Positions 50,290-59,894 of a stretch of 64,000 bases of DNA are shown here, piece by piece. Made by a program: the position numbers and the translations under genes. The stretch comes from Pythium myriotylum (lineage: Eukaryota > Oomycota > Peronosporomycetes > Pythiales > Pythiaceae). The notes under the pieces are model-generated. The model was not told the DNA's origin. It ran no database searches and saw only the letters and a program-made list of their open reading frames with translations. Location: NCBI GenBank assembly GCA_023091665.1, contig JALJCQ010000012.1, positions 1,736,001-1,800,000 of the forward strand, in the 5' to 3' direction. Position 1 is the stretch's first letter. Each line of letters starts with the position of its first letter.

Positions 50290-51059
50290 ACCCGTGTCAA
50301 ATACGTTTCATTGTCCATCAACTCAACCAGTGCGGTCTCATCTCATCCACTGAACCAGGGATGTAAAGACCTAACCCTGTTTCCCATTAATTTAGAGAAA
50401 CGCGCTCATTATTTCATAGAAATCCGCACCTAGGACAGCTGGCGAACTTCCGTTTGAGTTAAATCGCTGTGATTTATCCAAGAGACTCGTGAATGATGGA
50501 GCGTGGATCAAGAACTGTGCTGGAGAGATGTCTCCAAGCTCGTGAGATGAGCTTACCGAGTTGATTCAATAAACTAGAACACATTCCTCTGACATCGGTG
50601 AAGCCTTAGCTTTCGTAACGGCGTGTGCTACGCACGATCGAACCGACTCCGTTGAACCGGTTTCAGAAAGTATAATCATCGTGTTTTGACCACCCCTCTC
50701 AAACGAACTTACAAGGTATGAAATTTAATGAAACATTTTAAAGAGTTCCTCCGAAAAATGGTATGTATGTATAGAGGTTTACATCCCTGACTGAACATTC
50801 GTCACTCGTGGCGGCACGTTCCTGGCCACGGTTTTGTAGGAGAACTCATTCTTGGTCCTCCTATTGGTTGAAATTATGTTCAATGCATTTTGATTGGTTA
50901 ATCGATCCGACGCCAACGAATGGGTGGCGGTGCCGGAACCCCTTATTATGGGTTTCTAGTCCGATTTAGGGTGGGTTGCCTCGGTCAGAGTGATGGTCGT
51001 CCCATCTCCTGAGCAGCTCACCTCCAGCACTCGGCGTTGCGCGAAGACGAACGACGACG
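50290..51059. other. Intergenic region
   Basis: 770 bp containing the FKBP 3' flank and the presumed promoter of the PABA synthase gene. A short GTAT run lies near 50758-50772. One stretch near 50625-50665 looked superficially tRNA-like but does not fold into a cloverleaf. No gene is supported. Confidence 0.6.
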
Positions 51060-53564
51060 ATGGTGGCCATGGCGCCGCGGCCGCGCCGCGTGCTCTCGCT
51101 GCTCGTGGACAACTACGACTCGTACACGTTCAACATCTTCCAGATGCTGGCCGAGGTCAACGGCGTCGCGCCGATCGTGGTCAAGAACGACGACTTCGGC
51201 GGAGACTGGGGCCGCGCGTGGGCCTTCTTCCTGCAGGAAGCCCAGCGGATCGAGGCCAAGTACAACGGCACGAGCTCCGCGGTCGAGGGCTCGCTCCAGC
51301 TGGCGTACAACGTGGTCATCTCACCAGGGCCAGGCCACCCAGCGGTGCCGGGTGACTTTGGCATGTGCGCCGACATGATTCGAAACGCAGACGTGCCGCT
51401 GCTTGGCGTGTGTCTCGGGCACCAGGGGCTCGCGCAGGCCTACGGTGGGAGCGTAGTGAATGCACCAGAGGTGATGCACGGCCGGACGAGTCGAGTTGTT
51501 CTCGAAGAAGCAGTGCAAATGTCTCCGTCACTCTTCGCTCACATCCCAAGCGGCTTTGAGGTTGTGCGCTACCACTCGCTCGCCGTCCATCCCGACACAT
51601 TGCCGAAGCAACTGAATGTGACTGCGCGCACAGAAGACGGTGTCATCATGGCGCTGCAGCATTGCGAGAAGCTGCAATATGGCGTTCAGTTCCACCCCGA
51701 GGCTGTGTGCAGCACTTTCGGCTACCAGATCTTCCAAAACTTTCGTGACGCGACTCTCGGTGTTTGTCCATCCAAGTGTCTTTTAGAGCATGGAGATCGG
51801 TGGCAACCTTCCCTCTTAGGAGAGATTGACACCAGTGGTGATAACTCTGCGCCAGCCGTCACCAGCTCAGCACACTATAAAGTTCTCATTGACCGCGTCG
51901 CAGCCGGGATCGGATCGTTAGACTTTGCTCAGCATGTCTTTGAAGAGCTCTTCGGTTCCGCTCCTCGTTCTTTCTGGCTTGACAGCAGCAATTTCACTGA
52001 TGGAGAAGACGCGGCGATCGACGACCCAGCAGGGGTTGAAGGTCGACAGAGGTCACGGTTCTCATTCATGGGTGATAACTCAGGCCCTCTGAGCCACTGC
52101 GTTGAGTACTCTGTGCTCCACAAGCTACTGCGTGTTCACCATGCCGACGGAAGTATCGACGTCATTGAGAACGCCAATGCGATGGAGCACCTGCGCACGC
52201 AACTCCGTGGTTTCCAGTCTCACGAGACTGAACTCGTTGGCAGTGGAGACGAGCAGATTCCATTCTCCTTCCACGGTGGCTACGTGGGATATTTGGGGTA
52301 CGAGATGCTCGAGAACGGACTGGAAGACCCGGATGATGCAAGTGCAGAAATCCTACGTGCGCACCTCTGTGGCAAGCTAAGCAAGGGAGAATATGTTCCC
52401 GACTTGTCCCTACTCTTCGCCGACCGCGTGCTTGTATTTGACCATATGGAGAGATGCATCTACTCTCTGAGCGTGACTCTTGCTGAGGAAAATGCTTTGA
52501 CAGATAGCCGTGCGTGGCACAGGGCCACCGCTCAGCGGCTTCTGCACCTTGCTAGCACAATGTCTAGCCGTACAAAAACTGCACCTACGCCAACACAGAC
52601 GGAACGAGTCGTGTTTCATCCATCGCGTAGTCGCCCCCAGTACATTGAAGATATTTCTACTGTGCAGCGACAGATTCATGACGGGGAAACATATGAAGTG
52701 TGTCTGACGAACCAACTCCGATCTCAGGTCTCCATTCGTGATCCGTTATCATTCTACGGAGTGCTACGCCAACGTAACCCTGCGCCGTATGCTGCATTCT
52801 ACATGAGCAACCCGGCCAAACACTTCGCTCACGGTTCCAAGGAGCCCTCGTCAGGATCAACTCCAAGTGGCGAATCGATCATGGAATCGACATATGCAGT
52901 TTGTTGCTCATCACCTGAGCGCTTCCTTCGTGTCGAGCCCGATGGTTGGATGGAGTCCAAGCCAATCAAGGGTACGAGGCGCCGCGGCCACACGCGTGAG
53001 GAAGACCGCGAGATTATCAACGAGCTCGCACACTGCGAAAAGGATCGGGCTGAGAACATGATGATTGCGGACCTAGTGCGGAACGATTTCGGCCGCGTAG
53101 CCCAGATCGGAACGGTGCATGTTCCCAAGTTGATGAAGGTGGAGAGCTACGCGACGGTCCACCAGCTCGTCACCACAGTTCGAGCGAAGCGCAGCTCACA
53201 GGCTGACATTGTCGATGTCATCAAGGCAACGTTTCCCGGCGGGTCAATGACTGGAGCGCCGAAGAAGCGCACGATGCAACTCATCCGCACACTCGAGATG
53301 CACCCACGCGGTGTCTACTCTGGCGCATTAGGTTTCTTGTCGCTCGATGGAAGTTGCGACCTAAACATCATCATTCGGACGGCGTTGATCACGAAGCAGA
53401 GCGTCTCTCTGGGCTCCGGGGGTGCAATCGTCGCCCTTTCGGACTGCGAAGACGAGTACGATGAGATGCTGTTAAAGACGAAGGCGTTGGTTCAGGCGAT
53501 TGGCGCCTTTGTGACTGGCCGCCAAGATGGGTCTGGTGCGGTCGTTGAGCCAACAACTCTGTAG
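51060..53564 (+). CDS. Bifunctional aminodeoxychorismate synthase (PabA-PabB fusion)
   Basis: 834 residues, single exon. The N-terminal class I glutamine amidotransferase (~10-230) has LLVDNYDSYTFN, the nucleophile motif GVCLGHQGLAQAYGG and the His-Glu dyad FHPEAVCS. The C-terminal chorismate-binding half (~265-820) has QIHDGETYEVCLTNQL, PIKGTRRRG (~634) and FPGGSMTGAPKKRTMQLI. The Lys in PIKGT distinguishes PabB from anthranilate synthase (usually PIAGT), so the product is 4-amino-4-deoxychorismate, the folate/PABA precursor. Such fused enzymes occur in fungi, plants and oomycetes. Start: the ATG at 51060; a second ATG at 51069 has an equally good context. Organisms with this gene make folate de novo. 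Confidence 0.95.
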   Translation: MVAMAPRPRRVLSLLVDNYDSYTFNIFQMLAEVNGVAPIVVKNDDFGGDWGRAWAFFLQEAQRIEAKYNGTSSAVEGSLQLAYNVVISPGPGHPAVPGDFGMCADMIRNADVPLLGVCLGHQGLAQAYGGSVVNAPEVMHGRTSRVVLEEAVQMSPSLFAHIPSGFEVVRYHSLAVHPDTLPKQLNVTARTEDGVIMALQHCEKLQYGVQFHPEAVCSTFGYQIFQNFRDATLGVCPSKCLLEHGDRWQPSLLGEIDTSGDNSAPAVTSSAHYKVLIDRVAAGIGSLDFAQHVFEELFGSAPRSFWLDSSNFTDGEDAAIDDPAGVEGRQRSRFSFMGDNSGPLSHCVEYSVLHKLLRVHHADGSIDVIENANAMEHLRTQLRGFQSHETELVGSGDEQIPFSFHGGYVGYLGYEMLENGLEDPDDASAEILRAHLCGKLSKGEYVPDLSLLFADRVLVFDHMERCIYSLSVTLAEENALTDSRAWHRATAQRLLHLASTMSSRTKTAPTPTQTERVVFHPSRSRPQYIEDISTVQRQIHDGETYEVCLTNQLRSQVSIRDPLSFYGVLRQRNPAPYAAFYMSNPAKHFAHGSKEPSSGSTPSGESIMESTYAVCCSSPERFLRVEPDGWMESKPIKGTRRRGHTREEDREIINELAHCEKDRAENMMIADLVRNDFGRVAQIGTVHVPKLMKVESYATVHQLVTTVRAKRSSQADIVDVIKATFPGGSMTGAPKKRTMQLIRTLEMHPRGVYSGALGFLSLDGSCDLNIIIRTALITKQSVSLGSGGAIVALSDCEDEYDEMLLKTKALVQAIGAFVTGRQDGSGAVVEPTTL

Positions 53565-53705
53565 GGAGCGGTCCCATAAATATCGCCTGCCGTGGGATCC
53601 GGAGGCAAGCAAGTAGAGGGCGTAGGTTAAGACTGTGTCAATCTACTCTCCGCATCACTAGGGAGTGCTGCATTCCACGCCTTTTGTTTGCTCCTTTTCG
53701 ACCAA

Positions 53706-55017
53706 ATGACTGCAGTTTCCCGGGCAGAAACAGAGCTTGTTCGTCGAGCTTGGCGTGGTGTGCTTCAGCGATCTGCGCCCCAGCATTCCCTAGAAGAAGT
53801 AGTCTTCCAACATCTCCAACGGCAAGTGGTCCGCCTAAGGCGCGAGCCTGAGGACCGAAAGCACGCGACTGATGAGCAGATCGTGGAGCGGCTTCGAGAC
53901 GACCTCGTCGAGAAACTCGAGTACCTCAATCCCAATTGGGGTTACGTCGACGCTGCGATGATAGGTGCGCCCAATGGCGCATGAAAGATGCCTTACCAAG
54001 TAACCTAGATTTACCTGTGCCCTAGTATCTCGAGTGGATGAGTGTACTATTGCCCTTCAGGGGGTCAAGAAACGTGAGTTCCTAGATCCACTCAGTTGGG
54101 ACATCACCCCACATCCAGCTGTGATTGCAACTGTGAAGGCGGTGTTGCTGCTTTTTGACATGAAGTATCCGTCGCACCATTCGGACGAAGAGATTTGGGG
54201 CAACTACTGGGCGCTTTGGATCGTCAAAAATATCGACGCCCATGCTAGCGGCTGGGAGTGGGTGGCAACGAATGAACCGATGGGGTTGTTCACCAAACCA
54301 TACAGTCTGTCAGCGAGTTTCCTTCCACAAGTCAAGAGATTGATGGAGATATCACACGCAACGCCAATCTCCCACAGGTGCTGGCAAAGTATGACAGCTT
54401 ATGCGGGCTTGCGGGACTGGGCAGATGCCTGGGTCAAGTACGTCCACTTACGAGCACATTACCTCCCAGGCTTTCCGGCTTACGACGATATCGACAAACT
54501 ACTCGCTCCTCCAAGGCGCACGCCGCAGGCTAACGTTTGGTTTCGCATGGAGAGCTCGGAGGGCATCGAGTATTTCTACAATCGGCTGGAGCAGCACGTT
54601 GTTCTTGATCTGCCTGAGGATTTCGATGGAGGCAACGTCACGACAATCCCACGCGTCATCAAGGAGCTCGTCGAGGAGGCTCTTCATAACGACCACGCCA
54701 TCAGACTCGAGATCGAACGCCGCGGGCACCGCAAGCTCCACGACCAGTTACTCGCAGAGGACGAGTGGGTCCAGTGCGTCGACTTTCGCACGCAGCAGCC
54801 GTTCTACTACAGCTTCCGCCACTACCGCGTCAGCGACGTGCCTCCAGCCAACGGTGTGTTCCTCGTCTACACCGAGAGCGTCGCGTACAAGGCCGTGCTG
54901 CGGCTGCAAACAGCCTATCGCAGGCGCAGGCTCCAGCAGAAACTGCAGGCCAAGCGGGCCAAGCGCGCGTCGCTGCCAGTGTTCTCGTCGCTCGCCAAGA
55001 CGAAAAAGTACTACTGA
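53706..55017 (+). CDS. WW-like/IQ-motif protein of unknown function
   Basis: Exons 53706-53964 and 54026-55017 (61-nt intron, phase 1) give 416 residues. The N-terminal part is helical and charged (ELVRRAWRGVLQRSA, HLQRQVVRLRRE). The middle contains two short Trp/Tyr-rich stretches resembling WW-type modules (NVWFRMESSEGIEYFYNR at ~257, and WVQCVDFRTQQPFYYSFRH), followed by a single IQ calmodulin-binding motif (VLRLQTAYRRRRLQQKLQ, ~375-392) near the C-terminus. A Trp-rich segment (EIWGNYWALWIV) lies around residue 140. I do not recognise the family; calmodulin binding is inferred from the IQ motif only. Without splicing, the first exon ends after 13 spurious bases of coding sequence at 53984. 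A gcattccac initiator-like element is at ~53670. Confidence 0.72.
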
Positions 55018-55213
55018 GATCTCTGGGAGGAAATGTAGCCATGTCACACACGACAGATGTCACTATATACAGTACTTACCGGGATCGTAAATAGTGTGGA
55101 CCACTTTATTCCGATCACGAGATCTGCTGAGGAGCTCCATCCAATCATTCGAGAAGATCGAGCGAAAATCCCCGCGCTCGTGAGCCCTCGCTCTCGGCAT
55201 TTCTGCATTCGCC

Positions 55214-56415
55214 ATGGTGTTCTTCTGGGCGTGTGAGGTCACGGAGACCAAGGCCGCGGTCGTCAAGATCCCGGAGAGCTACGTGCTCAACGTGTGCCAC
55301 GCCACGATCGCGTCGGCCTCGAACGAAGGCGTCGTGAGCCTCGGCGTCGAGGCGCCGCAGATGGACGGCAAGCTCTGGAAGGGCGTCGTGGCGCACCTCG
55401 GCGCGGCTGCGCATGCCCACCAGGTCAAGCTGGACCTCGTGGTCGGCGGCGGCTCGGCGCAGGTCAAGTTCTACGTCGCCAAGGGCACGGGCAAGGTCAA
55501 CCTCACGGGCTACTTCCAGCCCGGCCCTCCGGCAGATCTGTTCGAGGACCAGATCGAGATTGCCGCCGCCGACGAGAAGAAGGCGGCTCCGGCCCAGGCG
55601 GAGCAGCAGTCGAACAAGAACAAGAAGCGTGCTCGCGAGGAGAAGAAGGCCGACGTCACGTGGGATCAGGTGCGTGCCCGAGTCCGGTGTGGTGATGAGT
55701 CTGTGTGTTCCCCATCTGTAAATTACCGTCCGCGCTGCCTCAGTGCGCGGGCGGTCCAGACCATTTGGGAGAGGAAAGTGTTGCCTTTACAGCAAGAGTT
55801 TTTCTTGCTCCAAACACACGCATGGTCCTTAAGGCTGTCTCCGCGTGGACTCAGAGTGGCTCTTGCCGTTGGCGCGGCCTCGTGTAGTCGAGAAGGTTGT
55901 GATGCGGAGCCGTCTCTCTCTTCGGGGAAGGACGGCACGCGGAAGACTGGCTCGACTCGCCGTGCTGTTCCTCTTGGTGGTTTGTTGTGTCGTTCCTTTC
56001 GGGGGGCGTCTGTTAAACTTGCCACTGAGGGGAAGCGGCAGAGCTGCTTATTGCTGTCCATAAAAGGCTCTTGTGGTCTTTCCCATCGGAATCATACGAG
56101 TCATAACTGTGCAACATCCCTTCTCGGGGTGCTTTACATGTTTTTAGTTGTTCTGCCGAGTGTGGTGATCCGAACAATGGTGTTGACTGGTGCTGTTCAA
56201 CTGCTCAGGCTGCCAGCGACTCGGAGGATTCGGAGACTGAGAAGACGGCCAAGCCCGCCGAACCGGTGAAGAAACAGCCAAAGAAGGAGGAGAACCCGAA
56301 GGCCTCTGCCCCGAAGCCTCAACAGCAGCAGCAGCAGCAAAATGGAGCTAGCGAGGGCGAGAAGAAGAAGAAAAAGAAGAACAAGAACAAGAACAAGAAC
56401 AAACCGACCAACTGA
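55214..56415 (+). CDS. Nucleoplasmin-like (NPL) domain histone-chaperone-type protein
   Basis: Exons 55214-55669 and 56209-56415 (phase 0) give 220 residues. The N-terminal ~100 form an NPL beta-domain as in FKBP39/HD2 proteins: MVFFWACEVTET, VLNVCHATIA, VKLDLVVGGG and VNLTGYFQPG. An acidic segment follows (LFEDQIEIAAADEKK), then after the intron a Ser/Asp/Glu-rich stretch, a poly-Gln run (CAG repeat) and a basic tail of alternating Lys/Asn (AAGAAC hexamers), likely for nucleolar retention. NPL proteins pentamerise and bind histones; that is family knowledge. The intron is 539 nt, far longer than the 52-75 nt seen elsewhere in this window. A cattyc-like initiator lies just before the ATG. Confidence 0.85.
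56318..56405 (+). repeat. CAG and AAGAAC microsatellites in the NPL gene
   Basis: A CAG/CAA run (about 56318-56338) and an AAGAAC hexamer run (about 56375-56405) encode poly-Gln and alternating Lys/Asn at the C-terminus. Both are in frame. Confidence 0.85.
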
Positions 56416-56519
56416 ACTCATTATACCCTACAAAATGGAATGTAATCGTACTACCGATGATTCACGATCAGCATTTACTTCCAAGTCCGAAGAAACACGG
56501 ATGACACAGAACTGTTCTT

Positions 56520-57188
56520 CTAGTTGTGGCAGAGCTTCGGCGTGTGTGGAGTCTTCCGAAGGAAAGTTGGCGTCGGGGACGCAGCCTGTTGAAGCGGCGA
56601 CTGGGGCACCTCGCTTGCAGGGCTTGGCTTTTGGCCACCCTGATCTCCTTTCGGGCTTGTAATACCTTTGTCGGTAGTAGGTGGTGCTGTCGAGTTACTA
56701 GTTGCTGATGCCGATGGAGTCGGAGCAGGCGTGTTGCCAGCAACAACGACAATGGCGATTGGCGCAGACTCTCCAACAGCCCCTGCGCGGTTTGGGGCAA
56801 TCGCTTTCTTGTCTGGAGAAGTCGCGGAGGCTTTCGTTGGGCTTACCCTCGAGGGCGGTGAGATGGCTTCATTGGCGACGTCCGGCGGGTTCGGGGCTGC
56901 CTCTTTGGAGTTCGAATTCCTCGCTGGAGCTAGTGGAGGCGATGCAACCGTGGGCGCGGCTCCGCCCGGTTGATTCGACTTCCCTGAGGGTTTCGATGGC
57001 GCCTTTTGTGGTCCTGGCTTGGGTTTGACGTGGCCGCTCTTGTAAGTGAGGCCGTACGGTGCATCATTCTTCCGAGGCGGTGGGGTCTTGACCGGCTTCG
57101 GACTGGCGGGCCGCATCCCATAGGGCTGGGCATCGGCTACGCTTAGACAGACAACAAGCACGACCAAGATCGCGCCGACGAGCTTCAT
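56520..57188 (-). CDS. Small secreted Pro/Ser/Lys-rich protein
   Basis: 222 residues from the ATG at 57188, which begins a clear signal peptide (MKLVGAILVVLVVCLSVADA, cleavage likely before QPYG). The frame continues upstream to 57320 but with a charged leader, so 57188 was chosen. The mature chain is low-complexity (Pro, Ala, Ser, Lys, Thr) without Cys pairs except near the end (KLCHN), and has no recognised domain. I see no RXLR-EER or LFLAK motif, so a classical translocated effector is not indicated; a wall-associated or mucin-like secreted protein is more plausible. Convergent with the NPL gene (104 bp). Confidence 0.75.
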   Translation of the reverse strand: MKLVGAILVVLVVCLSVADAQPYGMRPASPKPVKTPPPRKNDAPYGLTYKSGHVKPKPGPQKAPSKPSGKSNQPGGAAPTVASPPLAPARNSNSKEAAPNPPDVANEAISPPSRVSPTKASATSPDKKAIAPNRAGAVGESAPIAIVVVAGNTPAPTPSASATSNSTAPPTTDKGITSPKGDQGGQKPSPASEVPQSPLQQAASPTPTFLRKTPHTPKLCHN

Positions 57189-57718
57189 GAGGACGAATGG
57201 TGTGTTTCGTGGTCTGAGGATCGCCCGTGTTCCGAGTCGATGAGAGGAAGAGAAGTGAAGCAGATGAGGAAGCTTCTGATCCACATCGTCTCCACTGCAG
57301 CAGCAATCCACGACAGCCAAGAACCATCATACCCATATGGGACACAGAGTGCCCCTAGAACAATCGCCATATGAATTACTCTCTCCCTTCGACAACTGGC
57401 ACTCACAAAACTTCAACGCAGCAACTCGGAACGACGGCAGAGAAGACTGGGAAACAGCATGCATCTTTCTTCCTGGGTTGAAGTTTGAATGCTTAGTGTG
57501 CAAGTAGAGACGAGGATGATGACTGGAAATCGTCTTCATTTGGTGGTTTGGATTCCATAGACCCACGTAATTATTGACCTGAACTGACCACACGACTGAC
57601 TTTCACAACAATACTACTACACGCGGTGCACTCGACATCGTACAACCACACTTCCCCGCCATCCTATGCGGCGAGACATTGATCTTCCAAAGAGATTCTT
57701 CTACGACCGGCACGTGTC
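57189..57718. other. Intergenic region
   Basis: 530 bp: promoter of the small secreted protein gene (-) and 3' flank of the CAP gene (-). Only short, unsupported open frames are present. Confidence 0.6.
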
Positions 57719-58909
57719 TTACAACACACGCGCCAGCGCCAGCAGGCCACACAGAGCTGCGATCGCTCCGGGCACGACTGGCTTGGTGGCAGGGCTCGAC
57801 TCCAGGTTGCTCCACTTATCAGTCGGAGCCGGCGTGTCGACCGAGCCCGAGCCAGGCGAGGACGTCACTGGACGCTGGACGACCGGCGAGTCCGTGACGG
57901 CTCCGCTGCTCGACGAGTCGTCGTGGGTCCAGGTGGCAGCAGGCGTCGGCTGCTCGACGTTGCCGCTCTGGTCATCAGTAGGAGACTGCGTAGCCTGGTC
58001 CTGCTGCTGGATCGGCGAGCCCGTGGTGACAGCAGGCGTCGGGGCAGGGGGAGCAAGCGTGCTCTTGGCTGGCGTTGGCGCAGGAGCCGGCGTTGGCTGC
58101 GGTGCCGGCTGGGGAGCAGGCTGAGGAGCGGGCTGCGGAGCCGGCTGAGGAGCTGGCTGCGGAGCAGGAGCCTGCGTCGGCGTCGAGGTCTTGGAGGCCG
58201 TGCAGAGCTTGCCCGTCGCATCACAGTACGGCGCCTGGCTCGGGCACTGCGAGCACGGCGTACCGGGGATGTAGGTCTGCTCACCCTGCCAGTTGCCAGG
58301 CGTGTAGTAGTTGCAAGCAGTCAAGTAGCCGTTCGGGCACATCTTGGAGGCGCAGCCGACGAGGTAAGTGTTGGCCCAGAGCACCGCCGAGGCGTGGTCG
58401 AGGTCCATGTAGCCTGTGCCGGCGCGGTCCGAGGCTGAGATCTCCTGCTTGACCCAACCGTCCATCCAGCTGTCGACGGTCGCCTTGTCGATCGTGCGGC
58501 CACCGTACATGAGGTTCTGGCCGTAAGCATAGTTCTCTGTGTCGTGCTCGAAGACACACGTATTGACGAGCTCGCTAGCTTCGATCGCAAGCGATTCGTC
58601 CCACGAGACCTGGCGCATGTTGGCAGCCGAGGTCGGCACGAGGTTGGCGCGCGCGTTGTTGTGAGCTGCGACGATGTAGTTCTTGATCTCCGTCGTGTAC
58701 GGGTAGAGGTTGACACCGCCGTTGGTGACACGCGGCTTGGTGTCGACAGCCTGGGTCATCGGGCCGGCATCCTGCTTGACGTTGGAGCTGCTGACGCTGC
58801 TGAGCACGCGCGGCTCTCCGTTCGCGAGGAAGATGTGCTTGAAGCTAGCGCCGGCAGACACGAGCGGCGAGGCCGCAGCGACGAGAGCAATGGCGGCGAT
58901 GCACTTCAT
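57719..58909 (-). CDS. Secreted CAP/PR-1-like protein, probably GPI-anchored
   Basis: 396 residues. Signal peptide MKCIAAIALVAAASPLVSAG. The CAP domain (~70-215) has YIVAAHNNARANL, WDESLAIEASELVNTC, HDTENYAYGQNLMYGG, DHASAVLWANTYLVGCASK and ACNYYTPGNWQGE, matching the CAP signatures and predicted disulfide cysteines. Next come a short Cys cluster (CSQCPSQAPYC), a (QPAP)n Gln/Pro-rich region and a Ser/Thr-rich stalk. The last ~22 residues are hydrophobic after a small-residue region (SSPATKPVVPGAIAALCGLL), the pattern of a GPI-attachment signal. CAP proteins often bind sterols or lipids and are common in plant-pathogen secretomes; the function here is not shown. It is head-to-head with the 59895 paralog. 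Confidence 0.93.
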   Translation of the reverse strand: MKCIAAIALVAAASPLVSAGASFKHIFLANGEPRVLSSVSSSNVKQDAGPMTQAVDTKPRVTNGGVNLYPYTTEIKNYIVAAHNNARANLVPTSAANMRQVSWDESLAIEASELVNTCVFEHDTENYAYGQNLMYGGRTIDKATVDSWMDGWVKQEISASDRAGTGYMDLDHASAVLWANTYLVGCASKMCPNGYLTACNYYTPGNWQGEQTYIPGTPCSQCPSQAPYCDATGKLCTASKTSTPTQAPAPQPAPQPAPQPAPQPAPQPAPQPTPAPAPTPAKSTLAPPAPTPAVTTGSPIQQQDQATQSPTDDQSGNVEQPTPAATWTHDDSSSSGAVTDSPVVQRPVTSSPGSGSVDTPAPTDKWSNLESSPATKPVVPGAIAALCGLLALARVL

Positions 58910-58914
58910 GGTTG

Positions 58915-58926
58915 ATTGGAGAATGC
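58915..58926 (-). promoter_or_regulatory. Oomycete-type initiator of the left CAP gene
   Basis: On the minus strand gcattctccaat matches the CATTYYNCAWT core of the oomycete Inr, 5 bp upstream of the ATG at 58909. Confidence 0.6.
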
Positions 58927-59429
58927 TGTGGAAAGGGGGCTGTCAGAGGCGCTTGGGCTCGACGCTGAGCATCCAGGAATGAGTTCACGTGGGCCGAGCT
59001 GCAGAGGAGCCGACCGCGCAGATGGACGCGCCGCCGTAGAGGACGTCTGTCGGCGCCATCGAGCCGGGACGCGCGGGCGTCGCGCCTCTGCAGGTCGCGC
59101 CGTTGTCTTCCTGTCTCGGTGGCGGCATCTGGAATCGGTCAGCGGCAGATGCTGGATGCTGGACGCGTCTGGATGTCGTCCACTCGGCGTGTTTGTATTG
59201 ACGCGAGATCGCTTATATCAGTATCTAACGTTTACGCTGCTGACGGTCTGTGATGGTGAACTGAATACCTGAGAACCAGCTGGTTTTGAGGCCAGTAGGT
59301 ACGGTCCGAACTTTACGCAAACGTTGGCCGGCTCATCCAGAGAATCCAGTTAACCATCGCGGTGTCGCCCAGCGTTCGCCGGGTCCCCCCCCACCCAGAA
59401 CCCTGGATGGTCGGTCCGGAGAAGTGGCC

Positions 59430-59470
59430 GATTCACTGGACGGTCCACAGTTTGATTCACTGGACGGTCC
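59430..59470. repeat. 17-bp direct repeat in the CAP intergenic region
   Basis: Two identical copies of gattcactggacggtcc, 24 bp period, about 430 bp upstream of the right CAP gene. Could be a duplicated regulatory site; unproven. Confidence 0.75.
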
Positions 59471-59894
59471 CGAGGAATGATCCACTGGATCCCAGACAAC
59501 TCTCCGGACAATCCCGTCGACGCGGCCGTTCCAGTGCCTCCACCACTGCGCTCGGGGCCGACCACATGGCCAGTTCCGAAGTCGCTATTTCAGTACCTTG
59601 ACTCGATTAAACTCGCCCACAGAAGTGAGCGTCCGCGTCCACCTCTCAAAACTCTTGACCTGCTCAGAAGAGCCAGGCAGAGAGAGGCGCGCGAAGATGG
59701 GCGGCACGCTCGTCGTCTGCTGGGGCTCTCAGTGGAGGCCTCTACGGCACGAGAGCGCTGGCCACGATGTCCGGGGAGAGCCGGCGACTGGCTGGCGGGG
59801 TGTCCCCTCCAGCCCGCTGGGTGCCCACGCCGCAGCAGGTGCACTCGCAGACTTGAACCGCGGACGCTCCGCCGCGGCGCCGCGCCTGATAATC

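Larger units (their letters stand above)
58910..59894. other. Shared divergent promoter region of the two CAP genes
   Basis: 985 bp between the two CAP starts. It contains an Inr-like element by the left gene and a 17-bp direct repeat (gattcactggacggtcc at 59430-59446 and 59454-59470). No coding support was found here, although the right-hand frame is open back to 59598. Confidence 0.65.

Noticed and set aside
50600..50680. tRNA-like GTTCGATC segment on the minus strand
   Set aside because: Flanking bases do not pair into T, anticodon or acceptor stems.
56520..57188. RXLR or Crinkler effector identity for the small secreted protein
   Set aside because: No RXLR-EER, LFLAK or HVLVVVP-type motif is present; only low-complexity Pro/Ser/Lys sequence.
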